A stretch of DNA of 64,000 nt from Pseudomonas sp. GTDB lineage: Bacteria; Pseudomonadota; Gammaproteobacteria; Pseudomonadales; Pseudomonadaceae. A program made the position numbers and the translations under genes. The stretch covers positions 90,715 to 154,714 of the forward strand of contig NZ_JAUYGD010000067.1 of NCBI RefSeq assembly GCF_030690725.1, given 5' to 3'. The notes beneath the pieces were generated by a model, which ran no database searches, had not been told where the DNA came from, and saw only the letters and a program-made list of their open reading frames with translations. The number at the start of each line of letters is the position of its first letter. Positions within the stretch are counted from its first letter, which is position 1. This document shows positions 35,749 to 44,480 of this stretch, in pieces.

Positions 35749-36684
35749 ATGCACGAGTTGATCCTGCACCATTACGATGCCTCACCGTTTGCCGAGAAGG
35801 CGCGCCTGATGCTGGGCTTCAAGCAGCTGTCCTGGCGCTCGGTGGAGATTCCGCGAATCATGCCCAAGCCCGATCTAGTGGCGCTGACCGGTGGCTACCG
35901 CAAGACTCCGGTGCTGCAGGTGGGTGCCGATATCTACTGTGATACCGCGCTGATTGCGCGTCGCCTGGACGCGGAGAAAGCGACTCCAGCGCTGTTCCCG
36001 GAGGGCCAGGAGTTCGTCGCGGCGAGCTTTGCCCAGTGGGTTGATTCGCTGATATTCCAGCATGCGGTGAGCCTGGTGTTTCAGCCGGAGTCGGTCGCAG
36101 TGCGTTTCGGCAAGCTGCCGCCCGAGGCGGTTAAGGCCTTTGTCGCCGACCGTGCCGGGCTGTTCAGTGGCGGCAGCGCCACGCGTTTACCGGTGGAGGT
36201 CGCCAAACACAACTGGCCGTCGCTGATGGCACGGGTGGAACAGCAACTGGCGCGCGAGGAGGGCGATTATCTGTTCGGTGAGCCGTCGATTGCTGACTTC
36301 TCCCTGGCCCATTGTCTGTGGTTCCTCAAGGGCACCGCGGTGACCGCGCCTCTGGTCGACGCCTATCCAAATGTCAGCGCCTGGCTAGGCCGCGTGCTGG
36401 GCTTTGGTCATGGCGCGTCCAGTGCGCTGAGTGCAGAAGACGCTATCGCCATCGCCCGTGCCGCGACGCCGGCGGCCTTGCCGGCCGAGCAGTTCGTCGA
36501 GCCCAATGGCTTCGCGGTCGGTCAGCGGGTGCAGATTGCCGCCACCGATTACGGCGTCGACCCGGTGGAGGGCGAGCTCGTGTTCGCCGGTGTTGAAGAA
36601 CTGATCCTGCGCCGCGAGGATGAACGTGCCGGCACCGTGCACGTGCATTTCCCGCGTCTGGGCTTTGCCATCAAGGCGCTGTAA
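35749..36684 (+). CDS. Glutathione S-transferase-like protein
   Basis: 311 residues, longer than classic GSTs (about 210). The thioredoxin-like domain occupies 1-80 (ELILHHYDASPFAEKARLMLGFKQLSW, then YRKTPVLQVGADIYCDTALIARRLD). A helical domain lies at about 95-225 (FGEPSIADFSLAHCLWFL). The last 75 residues (from about 238) form an extra beta-rich tail (FAVGQRVQIAATDYGVDP...). Ser in DASPFAEK is the likely catalytic residue. GGAG precedes the ATG. Glutathione-linked detoxification is likely; substrate unknown. Confidence 0.78.
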   Translation: MHELILHHYDASPFAEKARLMLGFKQLSWRSVEIPRIMPKPDLVALTGGYRKTPVLQVGADIYCDTALIARRLDAEKATPALFPEGQEFVAASFAQWVDSLIFQHAVSLVFQPESVAVRFGKLPPEAVKAFVADRAGLFSGGSATRLPVEVAKHNWPSLMARVEQQLAREEGDYLFGEPSIADFSLAHCLWFLKGTAVTAPLVDAYPNVSAWLGRVLGFGHGASSALSAEDAIAIARAATPAALPAEQFVEPNGFAVGQRVQIAATDYGVDPVEGELVFAGVEELILRREDERAGTVHVHFPRLGFAIKAL

Positions 36685-36692
36685 ACACGTTT

Positions 36693-36712
36693 TTACGATC
36701 TGTTGCGCGCCG
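36693..36712. repeat. Possible remnant of the large palindromic element
   Basis: TTACGATCTGTTGCGCGCCG matches the left end of copy B (from 42379) at 18 of 20 positions. It lies in the gap between convergent genes (GST and grx), and no complete right half follows. Confidence 0.45.
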
Positions 36713-36717
36713 AGGTT

Positions 36718-37035
36718 TCAGTACGCGGCGCGCATCGCCTGTGGGTCGTAGCCGTGAATAAGGGTGCCCTTGATATCCAGCAAGGGCACGCCGCGCCCAC
36801 CCAGGGCCTTGAAGGTCGCCTGGCCGGCGGGGTCTTTCTCGATATCGATTTCCCGGTAGGCAATCTGATCCTGCGCCAGTTGCTCGCGGGTTTTCGCGCA
36901 GTAGCCGCACCATTGCGTGGCATACAACACCACTTCGCCTGGTCGTTCGGCCAGCGGCGGTTGCAACCAGCGTTGCACAGTGTCCCAGTGCTGGAACAGT
37001 GCCAAGGCGCATAGCAGCAGGATGACTTTCTTCAT
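36718..37035 (-). CDS. Glutaredoxin-family protein with N-terminal membrane segment
   Basis: 105 residues. The first 15 residues are hydrophobic (MKKVILLLCALALFQ), probably a membrane anchor or signal, followed by a glutaredoxin domain with the redox pair Cys43-Gly-Tyr-Cys46 (YATQWCGYCAKTREQL) and a GRGVPLLDIKG cis-Pro region. Cytoplasmic glutaredoxins lack the leader, so this one may work at the membrane or in the periplasm. It is 46 bases after ppk2 in a minus-strand run yejK-ppk2-grx. AAAGGA precedes the ATG. Confidence 0.78.
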   Translation of the reverse strand: MKKVILLLCALALFQHWDTVQRWLQPPLAERPGEVVLYATQWCGYCAKTREQLAQDQIAYREIDIEKDPAGQATFKALGGRGVPLLDIKGTLIHGYDPQAMRAAY

Positions 37036-37081
37036 GGGCGTTCCTTTGCCTTCTTGTGTTGAGGGTCTAGTGAGCCGTGCG

Positions 37082-37900
37082 CTAACTGCGCTGCAAATCT
37101 TCCAAGCTGAACGGCAGCGGGGTATTCGGCCAGTCCAGTTGCAAGCGTTCAAGCTCGCGGGCCAACAAGCTAGCCACCAGCCAGTCGCGCAGCCAGCGAT
37201 GATCCGACGGAATCACATACCAGGGCGCGGCGTCGCTGTGGCTGGCGCTTAGCTGTTCGGCCCAGCGCTGTTGGCGCAGGTCAAATTCGCGATAGGACTG
37301 CAGGTCACTGCTGTGCAGTTTCCAGCGTTTATGCGGGTGTGCAAGACGCTCTTGCAGGCGGTGTTTTTGTTCATCTCGGGATAGCTGCAAAAAGCATTTC
37401 AGCGGCTGAGTCGACTGGCTGATCAGCTGCGCCTCGAAGGCCTGAATCGCCAGCTGGCGCGCGGGAAGTTCGGCGGCGCTGCACAGGCCATCCAGCGGAT
37501 CGCTGATCAACCCTTCGTAGTAGCTGCGGTTGAATACCCCGAGCAGGCCCAGCCCAGGCAAACGCCGCTGGTAGCGCCAGAGAAAATCATGGCGCTGTTC
37601 GCAGGCATCGGGCTTTTGGAAGCAGTGGATACGCAGGCCCTGGGGATCGAAGCTGCTGATCACCCGGCGAATCACGCCGTCCTTACCGGAGCAATCGGTA
37701 CCCTGCAGGATCAATAGCAGGGCATTACGCCGGTTGGCCCAGAGCATGCGTTGTTGCTGGTTGAGCCAGGGCCGCAGTTCGGCCAGGGCCAGTTTGGCCG
37801 TCTGTTTATCCAAGCCGAAATCGCGCGCCGGGTCCTGGGCAAAGGGTGCTGCCGGATCGCAGCGGCAGGCATCCAGCAGGCTATCCGGCAGGCGGCTCAT
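37082..37900 (-). CDS. ppk2: Polyphosphate kinase 2 family protein
   Basis: 272 residues, single PPK2 domain. Walker A GTDCSGKDG at 67-75, the FNRSYYEGLI motif near 122-131 (equivalent to the conserved lid or DRSWYN/FNRSHYE region) and the RWKLHSSDLQSYREF block are family signatures. It uses polyphosphate to phosphorylate nucleotides in the cytoplasm; the NRS form resembles class III enzymes, which take AMP and ADP. The gene starts two bases after the yejK stop, so they share a transcript; its own ribosome site is weak. Confidence 0.87.
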   Translation of the reverse strand: MSRLPDSLLDACRCDPAAPFAQDPARDFGLDKQTAKLALAELRPWLNQQQRMLWANRRNALLLILQGTDCSGKDGVIRRVISSFDPQGLRIHCFQKPDACEQRHDFLWRYQRRLPGLGLLGVFNRSYYEGLISDPLDGLCSAAELPARQLAIQAFEAQLISQSTQPLKCFLQLSRDEQKHRLQERLAHPHKRWKLHSSDLQSYREFDLRQQRWAEQLSASHSDAAPWYVIPSDHRWLRDWLVASLLARELERLQLDWPNTPLPFSLEDLQRS

Positions 37901-37902
37901 GG

Positions 37903-38910
37903 TTAGTTCTTGCGGCGCTTAAGCTGATCGGTGAGCTGCGTCGGTAAATTGCGGATTACCAGGGTGTCGGTGCTTTCGTCGTACTCGATCTTCGAGCCGA
38001 GCAGGTGCGCCTCGAAGCTGATCGACAGGCCTTCGGCGCGCCCGGTAAAACGCTGGAACTGGCTAAGGGTGCGTTTGTCCGCCGGAAATTCCGGGGCCAT
38101 GCCGTAATCCTTGTTGCGGATGTGATTAAAGAAGGCCTTGGGCCGTTCTTCGTCGATCAGTCCGGAGAGTTCGTCGAGGGTAATGGGCTCACCTTGTTTG
38201 GCCTGGTTTGCGGCGTAGCTGACCAAGGTCTTGGTCTTCTCGCGGGCCTGTTCTTCGGGCAGGTCTTCGCTTTCCACAAAGTCGCTAAAGGCTTTCAGCA
38301 GGGTGCGGGTTTCCCCCGGGCCGTCGACGCCTTCCTGGCAGCCGATAAAGTCGCGGAAGTATTCCGAGACCTTCTTGCCGTTCTTGCCCTTGATAAACGA
38401 GATGTACTGCTTGGAGTGGGCGTTGTTGCGCCACTCGGAGATGTTGATGCGAGCGGCCAGGTGCAGTTGGCTGAGGTCGAGGTGTTTGGCGGCGGTCACG
38501 TCGAGCGTGTCAGTAACGGCCACCCCTTCGCTGTGGTGCAGCAGGGCGATGGCCAGGTAATCAGTCATGCCCTGTTGGTAGTGGGCGAACAGCACATGGC
38601 CACCGGTGGACAGGTTGGATTCTTCCATCAGCTTCTGCAGCTGCTCGACGGCCTGGCGGCTGAAGGCGGCAAAGTCCTGTTCGTCGTCCAGATAGCGCTT
38701 CAGCCAGCCGCTGAACGGATAGGCCCCGGATTCCTCATGGAAAAACCCCCAGGCCTTGCCCTGTTTGGCGTTATAGCTCTCGTTAAGGTCGGCGAGCATG
38801 TTTTCGATGGCCTGGGATGCGGCCAGCTCGGTGTCGCGGGCGTGCAGCACGGCGGGGGTGCCATCGGGCTTTTTGTCGATCAGGTGGACGATGCAGTGGC
38901 GGATCGGCAT
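37903..38910 (-). CDS. yejK: Nucleoid-associated protein YejK (NdpA family)
   Basis: 335 residues, the size of YejK. It begins [29 protein letters not shown] and contains the [22 protein letters not shown] and [34 protein letters not shown] segments. The family associates with nucleoid DNA; precise role is unclear. It probably leads an operon with ppk2 and grx on the minus strand. Confidence 0.9.
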   Translation of the reverse strand: MPIRHCIVHLIDKKPDGTPAVLHARDTELAASQAIENMLADLNESYNAKQGKAWGFFHEESGAYPFSGWLKRYLDDEQDFAAFSRQAVEQLQKLMEESNLSTGGHVLFAHYQQGMTDYLAIALLHHSEGVAVTDTLDVTAAKHLDLSQLHLAARINISEWRNNAHSKQYISFIKGKNGKKVSEYFRDFIGCQEGVDGPGETRTLLKAFSDFVESEDLPEEQAREKTKTLVSYAANQAKQGEPITLDELSGLIDEERPKAFFNHIRNKDYGMAPEFPADKRTLSQFQRFTGRAEGLSISFEAHLLGSKIEYDESTDTLVIRNLPTQLTDQLKRRKN

Positions 38911-39287
38911 GGGGCTAGGTCTTCAATTCAGTCGCAGGGGGATGGCTCCTGGGTTGTTGGCGAGGCCAATACGGAGCCGATCTACAAAATGTGCGCAGAG
39001 TTTACCTGAGTACGGGGCTCTCTCCATCTGTCCACGCGCCACACCGGGCTGTTAACGCCCTGGCGCCAGTTATTGCAGCCCGACAGGCACGGCGGGCGAT
39101 GCTGGCCAATTGCTCCCATGTTCGTCGATAAGTTCTTATTTTCAAGAAATTTGTAGATATCGGTTCGCGAAGATGAATATCCACGTCTAGGTTATGTAGC
39201 GTCCACACGACGCAGTAAAGGGACGTATCGCGGCGGTGTCACAAGCGCTGCCGCACCTAAAAACTCCATATATGGATTGGAGGCAGC
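38911..39287. other. Intergenic region between yejK and the aminopeptidase gene
   Basis: About 375 bases, divergent promoters expected. A perfect 12-bp palindrome TCCATATATGGA (39265-39276) lies just before the aminopeptidase ATG and abuts its GGAGG ribosome site, so a protein bound there or an RNA hairpin could block translation. No las-type box was recognised. Confidence 0.5.
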
Positions 39288-40898
39288 ATGCATAACAAGA
39301 TTGTGAAAAGCGGTCTGATTGTTGGAAGCCTACTGGCGGCGATCTCGGGTGAGGTGCTCGCAGAGTCGAACAAAAGTAGCAGCCAACTGTTCAATGCGTT
39401 TTGGAGCCCGGCCCGCTTGGGTCCTCTGGAATGTCGTTTTGGCCTGCTCAACAGCACTACATTGGGGTTGCCGCGTTGTATGCAGGCGAGCAACACCTCC
39501 ATTCACCTGCAGATGTTCAAGGACATAGCCCAGGCCAATGGCGGCAATCGCGCTGCGGGCTTGCCCGGTTACCAGCGCTCAATCGACTACGTGAAATCCA
39601 CCCTGGAAAGTGCCGGGTATCGCGTAGAGGTTCAGCCATTCCCCTTCACCGCCTATTACCCACAAGGGCCCGGCGAGCTGCAGGCTTTGGCGCCGACGCC
39701 AGCGGTGTATGAGTGGGATGTGGACTTTACCTACCTGTCGCAAACCGAAGACGGTGACGTCAGTGCGCCAGTGGCGGCTGTGGATATCGCACTGGGCGCG
39801 GGCAACCTGTCCAGCAGTGGTTGTGAGGCGGAAGACTTTGTCGACTTCCCCTCCGGTTCCATCGCCTTGTTGCAGCGCGGCAGCTGTAACTTCCAGCTGA
39901 AAGCGGAGAACGCTGCTGCGGCTGGTGCCTCGGGTGTGATCATTTTCAACCAGGGCGACACCGAGGACCGCAAGGGCCTGCTTAACGCCACTCTGGGTGA
40001 TAGCTATGCCGGCGGTATCCCGGTGTTCTTCGCCACCTACGATGTCGGGGTTGGCCTGGCGCAGAGCGCAGAAACCCGAGTGCGTATGCTGGCTGATGTG
40101 GTGCGCGAGCGCACGCAGACCTTCAACCTGATCGCCGAGAGCCGTTATGGCAATGCCAACAATGTGGTGATGGCTGGGGCTCACCTCGACTCGGTGTATG
40201 AGGGCGCGGGCATCAACGACAACGCCTCCGGTAGTGCCGCGTTGCTGGAACTGGCGCTGCAGCTGCAGAAGGTGCGGCCGAAGAACAAGCTGCGTTTTGC
40301 CTGGTGGGGTGCCGAAGAGTCTGGGTTGGTTGGTTCGACTTATTACGTCAATCAACTCCCGGCCGAGCAGAAGAGCAAGATCAAGACGTACTTGAACTTC
40401 GACATGATCGCTTCGCCAAACTTCGCCTACTTCATCTATGACGGCGACGGTTCTGCGTTCGGTCTGCAAGGCCCACCCGGTTCGGCGGCCATCGAAAAAC
40501 TGTTCGAGGAGTACTACAAGTTGCGCGGCCTGCCTTCTGAGGGCGACGAGATCACTTTCCGCTCGGATTACGCGCAGTTCTTCCTTGATGGCATCGCCTT
40601 CGGTGGTTTGTTCACCGGGGCCGAGGTGTTGAAGACCCCGGAGCAGGCAACCCGTTATGGCGGCACGGCGGGTATCGCGCTGGACCCTTGCTACCACGCC
40701 AGTTGCGATGACTTAAACAACATCGCCCAGCGTGCTCTGGAGATCAACGGCGACGCCATGGCCTTTGTGACCAGCTGGTTATCGTTCTCCACCAAGGTGG
40801 TGGATGACCAGATCGAAGCCGCCAAGACCGAGCGGAGTGTGGCGCGTAGTGCACAGAGCTACGACATCACTCACTGGGGCAAGCACTGGATCAAGTAA
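39288..40898 (+). CDS. Secreted leucyl aminopeptidase, M28 family (PaAP-like)
   Basis: 536 residues with a signal peptide (about 1-25). A PA domain lies at about 150-260 (SSSGCEAEDFVDFPSGSIALLQRGSC, GASGVIIFNQGD). It is followed by the M28 zinc peptidase domain: GAHLDSVYEGAGINDNASGSAALLE (His/Asp zinc ligands), WWGAEESGLVGS (Glu) and YHASCDDLNN (final His). This architecture is that of PaAP of P. aeruginosa, a secreted biofilm matrix protease. The C-terminus contains an extra basic tail (AAKTERSVARSAQSYD) that may be a processed pro-segment. Strong terminator follows. Confidence 0.9.
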   Translation: MHNKIVKSGLIVGSLLAAISGEVLAESNKSSSQLFNAFWSPARLGPLECRFGLLNSTTLGLPRCMQASNTSIHLQMFKDIAQANGGNRAAGLPGYQRSIDYVKSTLESAGYRVEVQPFPFTAYYPQGPGELQALAPTPAVYEWDVDFTYLSQTEDGDVSAPVAAVDIALGAGNLSSSGCEAEDFVDFPSGSIALLQRGSCNFQLKAENAAAAGASGVIIFNQGDTEDRKGLLNATLGDSYAGGIPVFFATYDVGVGLAQSAETRVRMLADVVRERTQTFNLIAESRYGNANNVVMAGAHLDSVYEGAGINDNASGSAALLELALQLQKVRPKNKLRFAWWGAEESGLVGSTYYVNQLPAEQKSKIKTYLNFDMIASPNFAYFIYDGDGSAFGLQGPPGSAAIEKLFEEYYKLRGLPSEGDEITFRSDYAQFFLDGIAFGGLFTGAEVLKTPEQATRYGGTAGIALDPCYHASCDDLNNIAQRALEINGDAMAFVTSWLSFSTKVVDDQIEAAKTERSVARSAQSYDITHWGKHWIK

Positions 40899-40911
40899 TC
40901 GGCTGAAATGC

Positions 40912-40950
40912 AAAACCCCGCCAGGGCTCAGCTCTGGCGGGGTTTTCTTT
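40912..40950 (+). terminator. Rho-independent terminator of the aminopeptidase gene
   Basis: A perfect 13-bp stem, AAAACCCCGCCAG (40912-40924) with its complement (40934-40946), around a 9-base loop and followed by a T-rich run CTTT. The A-rich start allows action on the minus strand too. Confidence 0.88.
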
Positions 40951-40988
40951 GCCTGCAATAAATGTGGCTGGCGGTTTGCTCTAGCGGC

Positions 40989-42314
40989 TTAGCTGGCCGT
41001 CAACTGGCGCTGTTTTAGCGCATGCAGCCGCTCGATCATATAGCGCAGGTGCATGTGTAGTTGGTACAGCTCGCTGGAGTAAGACAGTGGCACTTCGACC
41101 CGCGCCAGTTCGTCTTCCAGGCGTTCCAGGCGGGCAATCTCAGCGTCCAGGTCGCTGGGCAGCTTGCCTTTGTAGAGCTGCTGGTCGATCTCGCGCAGGT
41201 GCTTGTACCAGCGGTAGATGCGTGCGCGGATGCGCCACTGGTAGATCGGTCCCACGGCCTTGAACAGTGGGAACAGCAGCACCAGCAGCGGGATGGCCAG
41301 GATGATGTAGCGGTCGGCCAGCGAGGCGATACGGAACGGCAGGTAGCGCTGCAGAATCGGCAGGCCCTTGTCGTAGTAGTAATCGGCTTCGCCCAGAGTG
41401 TTCAAGGACAGTGGCGGCTTGGCCGGGTAGCTGCCGGCTGGGTCGAGCAGGCTGCCGTTTTTCAGCACAGTCTTCGCTGCTTCGAGAATCAGCGGGGTGA
41501 GTGACGGGTGGAATTCTTCGCCGGCGACCAGGGTGGCGACCGGGCCGAGGGTGACGATGTCGCGATCCGGGCTGTTGTGTGCCATATCAAGCATGCCTTC
41601 GCCCACCTGTAGCTGGCTCAGGTACGGCAGGCGCGCCAGATAGGCTTCGGTGCGGCGCAGGCTGACCAGGCGCACCTTGGGTTCAGCCGCCAGGCGCTGA
41701 ATTAGCGCATTTTCGGCGGGGCCGATAAAGAAGGCGGCGTCCAGTTGGCCGGCAATCAGCGCGTCGGCGGCGCGGCTGCCGCCCAACTGCTGCCAGCGCT
41801 CGGGGTATTGCGTCGGCTCGATTCGATTGGCTGCAAACAATGCTGCAGTCACGGCCTGGGTGCCGCTGCCCTGGGAGCCAACCGCCAAGCGCAGTTTCAT
41901 CAGGTCGCTCAGGCGCTCGAATTTGACCTTGTCGCCGAGAAACAGCCACAGCGGCTCGCGGTACATCACGCCCAGGCCATTGAGCTTGCCGCGCGCCTCG
42001 TCGCTCAGGGTCAGTTCCTGGCCGCTCTGCACCAGCGCCAGTTCCACCTCGCCGCTGCCAAGTTTGTTCAGGTTATCTTCGGAGCCGGCACTCTCAACCA
42101 GCTCCAGGCTAAAGCCTTGCAGTTCCAGCTCAGCCTGCAGACGCTGGCCAAACGCATGGTAGCCACCACCCACCGCGCCGGTCGCCATACGCGCGTGCAT
42201 CGGTGGCGGCGGCGCGGCGAAATAGAACAGCGCGCCGACCAAGCCAGCCAGCACCGGCACAATCCACAGGTTGGTAAGGATAAGGATTTTCAGGTCATGG
42301 AGAATGCGGCGCAT
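40989..42314 (-). CDS. Membrane-anchored TAXI-family solute-binding protein
   Basis: 441 residues. One N-terminal membrane segment (about 10-33), then a TAXI/periplasmic binding domain (MATGAVGGGYHAFGQRLQAEL, NKLGSGEVELALVQSGQE, VGSQGSGTQAVTAALFAANRI), a second membrane segment near 340-360 (YIILAIPLLVLLFPLF) and a C-terminal helical tail rich in charged residues (about 370-441). TAXI proteins normally deliver solutes to TRAP transporters, but no TRAP permease lies next to it. Two membrane segments flanking a binding domain plus a cytoplasmic tail suggest a sensor. AAGGA precedes the ATG. Confidence 0.8.
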   Translation of the reverse strand: MRRILHDLKILILTNLWIVPVLAGLVGALFYFAAPPPPMHARMATGAVGGGYHAFGQRLQAELELQGFSLELVESAGSEDNLNKLGSGEVELALVQSGQELTLSDEARGKLNGLGVMYREPLWLFLGDKVKFERLSDLMKLRLAVGSQGSGTQAVTAALFAANRIEPTQYPERWQQLGGSRAADALIAGQLDAAFFIGPAENALIQRLAAEPKVRLVSLRRTEAYLARLPYLSQLQVGEGMLDMAHNSPDRDIVTLGPVATLVAGEEFHPSLTPLILEAAKTVLKNGSLLDPAGSYPAKPPLSLNTLGEADYYYDKGLPILQRYLPFRIASLADRYIILAIPLLVLLFPLFKAVGPIYQWRIRARIYRWYKHLREIDQQLYKGKLPSDLDAEIARLERLEDELARVEVPLSYSSELYQLHMHLRYMIERLHALKQRQLTAS

Positions 42315-42378
42315 GGTCAGTCCTTGTCATTAGCTGGGCTCAGAATAGCCGCAATGACTGGCCAAGCTAAATGCCCGC

Positions 42379-42501
42379 TTACGATCTGCTGCGCGTCGGC
42401 CCTGCTGCGTTAAAAACAGGCTCGGAATGCTCATGTACAAAAGTACACTCCGCTTCCTCGCCTGTTTTTGCCTTGCATGGCTCTAGCTCGCGAGATCGTA
42501 A
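42379..42501. repeat. Copy B of the large palindromic element
   Basis: Outer arms TTACGATCT (42379-42387) and AGATCGTAA (42493-42501) are exact complements. The centre (42421-42460) is identical over 40 bases to copy C (43951-43990), with a TGTAC-AAAA-GTACA hairpin at the tip. It lies at the 3' end of the yjeH-like gene. Confidence 0.9.
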
Positions 42502-42509
42502 AACTGTTC

Positions 42510-43787
42510 CTAAATGCCCTGCGTCTTCGGATCGGCCAGACGCATGCTGCGTTGCTCACGCCAACGATCCAGCAAAGCGAGCACCACCAGCAAGCCCAGG
42601 GCGTACCCGGCATCCATGCCCAGCATCAGCAGCACCAGGCCGCACAGTAGTGCACTGAATGCGGCCAGCCAGCGCCAAATGCCGCGCAGCAGTACCGCGC
42701 CTGCGGCCATGCTCAGCAGGTAGATAACTACGAAGTTGCCGTTGGCGTAGCGGATCAGGTCATCCACTGTCAGCTCGAGCATGCTGGCCAGGCTGGCGCA
42801 TAGGGCGCAGCTGAGGATCACCAGCAGCAGGGCGCGTGCTGGTACGCCGTGCGGGTTGCGCTGCGCCAGGCTGGCGGGGAGTTTGCCTTCGTCGGCCAGG
42901 CTCCAGATCAGCCGGGCAAAGCCTTGCATATACACGTTCATCGAGGCAAAACAGGCCAGGTAACCCACCGTGGCGGCGATCCAGCGTGCCTTCTCGCCCA
43001 ATAGCAGATCGAGCATGCGCGGCAGGGAGGCAGCATCGGTCGTCACATCGCCATAGCTATGCAGGCTCAGCACCGCCACCGAACAGGCCCAGTACACCAG
43101 GCCGGCCAGCAGCACGCCGAACAGCAGGGCCAGGGGGAAGTCGCGCTCGGGGTTCTTGAATTCTTCGCCCATATGGGTAAAGGCCTCTATACCGACAAAA
43201 CACCAGAACATTACGCCCAGCGCTGCCGGCAGCAGATGCCAGGAACCGCTGATCGTAGGCAGCAGCGGCTGGCTGCTGATGGGTAGATCACCCACCCACC
43301 AGATCAGCGCGATGGTGGCGATAATCGCCACGGCAATCGCCCCCTGAATCATTCCGCTGGCCTTGGCCGGACGCTGACCGAGCAACAGCATGGCGACCAG
43401 GGTGGCCAACTGGATCGCCAGGGCCTGGCCACGGCTGAGATCAAACAGACCCTGCCAGAAGCCGCTGGCAATATTCAGCGCCGCCGGTAAACCCACCGGC
43501 AGCACAGCCAGAAACAGCAGCGCACTCAAGCGCTCCATCCGCGCACCAAAGGCGCGGCCAATCAGATGTGGCGCGCCGCCGGCATGGGGGAAGTGGCGGC
43601 CCAGCTGAGCGAAGGTAAAAGCCACCGGCAGCACCAGGGCGATCAGCAGCATCCAGGCCCATAAAGACGCCTCGCCGGCAGCGGTGGCGGCCAGCGCTGG
43701 GATCACGAAAATCCCGGTGCCCAGCAGCGAGGTACTCAGCAGGCCAATCCCTTGCAGCAGGCCCAATTCCTGGTTCAGACGACTCAT
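42510..43787 (-). CDS. yjeH: APC-type exporter, YjeH-like (methionine/branched-chain amino acids)
   Basis: 425 residues, about twelve membrane segments. The start MSRLNQELGLLQGIGLLSTSLLGTGIFVIPALAA closely follows E. coli YjeH, as do SVMFWCFVGIEAFTHMGEEFKNPERDFPLALL-type blocks and IGYLACFASMNVYMQGFARLIWS. YjeH exports L-methionine and branched-chain amino acids. The divergent Lrp/AsnC regulator is consistent with amino-acid-triggered expression. The start at 43787 is chosen because the homologous protein begins there; upstream in-frame codons are not conserved. Palindromic elements flank the gene on both sides. Confidence 0.87.
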   Translation of the reverse strand: MSRLNQELGLLQGIGLLSTSLLGTGIFVIPALAATAAGEASLWAWMLLIALVLPVAFTFAQLGRHFPHAGGAPHLIGRAFGARMERLSALLFLAVLPVGLPAALNIASGFWQGLFDLSRGQALAIQLATLVAMLLLGQRPAKASGMIQGAIAVAIIATIALIWWVGDLPISSQPLLPTISGSWHLLPAALGVMFWCFVGIEAFTHMGEEFKNPERDFPLALLFGVLLAGLVYWACSVAVLSLHSYGDVTTDAASLPRMLDLLLGEKARWIAATVGYLACFASMNVYMQGFARLIWSLADEGKLPASLAQRNPHGVPARALLLVILSCALCASLASMLELTVDDLIRYANGNFVVIYLLSMAAGAVLLRGIWRWLAAFSALLCGLVLLMLGMDAGYALGLLVVLALLDRWREQRSMRLADPKTQGI

Positions 43788-43900
43788 GTTGTATGCTCTG
43801 GCGTTTTGCCGGCTATGGTAGGGCGCAGCCCTGCAAAACACCGCCGTAGAAGCGTCGGCGTTAACCGGCAGAATGACGGAATTGGCCGTCAAATTGCCTC

Positions 43901-44039
43901 GGACCTACTCACAGGCTGCTGCGCTTCGGCTAAACGGCGTTGAAAACCGCCTCGGAATGCTCATGTACAAAAGTACACTCCGCTTCCTCGGCTTTTTCGC
44001 CACCGCTTATCTCTAGCTCGCGAGCCTCTGAACAGGTCC
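43901..44039. repeat. Copy C of the large palindromic element
   Basis: Outer arms GGACCTACTCACAGGCT and AGCCTCTGAACAGGTCC (43901-43917 and 44023-44039) pair in two blocks. The centre shares 40 identical bases with copy B. It fills most of the gap between yjeH and the Lrp-type gene, so it must contain or displace their promoters. Confidence 0.9.
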
Positions 44040-44058
44040 TTATTGTCGAGAAAGACCT

Positions 44059-44478
44059 GTGGACAAGTTCGATCAGCAGATACTCGCCCTGTTGCGCGCC
44101 GATGCGCGTATGCCCGTCAGCCAGATCGCCCGCGAGGTCAACCTGTCGCGCTCGGCCGTCAGCGAGCGCATTCGTCAGCTGGAGCAGGCCGGTGTGATCA
44201 GCGGCTATCACGCCCAGGTGACGGCGCCGGGCGATGGGGCGATCAAGGCCTATCTGGAGCTGTTCTACCAGGGCGGGCGCTGTGAGCACTATGTCGAGCT
44301 GATGCGCGTATTTCCCGAGGTGCGCCGCTGCAGTGGCATCAGTGGTGAGACCGATATGTTGGTGTCCATTGAGGCCGCGTCGATGCAGCGCTTGAGCGAG
44401 ATTCGCGGCGAGATCGAAGACTTTCCCGGTATGCAGAAAGTGAAGACCCATATGGTGGTTAAGGATTGGGTGTTCTAA
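44059..44478 (+). CDS. Lrp/AsnC-family regulator
   Basis: 139 residues from a GTG. Residues 1-55 hold the HTH (DKFDQQILALLRADARMPVSQIAREVNLSRSAVSERIRQLEQAGVI). Residues 60-139 are the RAM/AsnC effector domain (YLELFYQGGRCEHYVELMRVFPEVRRCSGISGETDMLVSIE). Divergent from the YjeH-type exporter, it probably activates export when an amino acid accumulates. Its stop lies two bases before sbcD, so sbcD may be co-transcribed. Confidence 0.87.
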   Translation: MDKFDQQILALLRADARMPVSQIAREVNLSRSAVSERIRQLEQAGVISGYHAQVTAPGDGAIKAYLELFYQGGRCEHYVELMRVFPEVRRCSGISGETDMLVSIEAASMQRLSEIRGEIEDFPGMQKVKTHMVVKDWVF

Positions 44479-44480
44479 AC

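Noticed and set aside
43901..44039. Copy C hairpin as an ordinary terminator
   Set aside because: It lies between divergent genes, where no terminator is expected, and its core recurs elsewhere.
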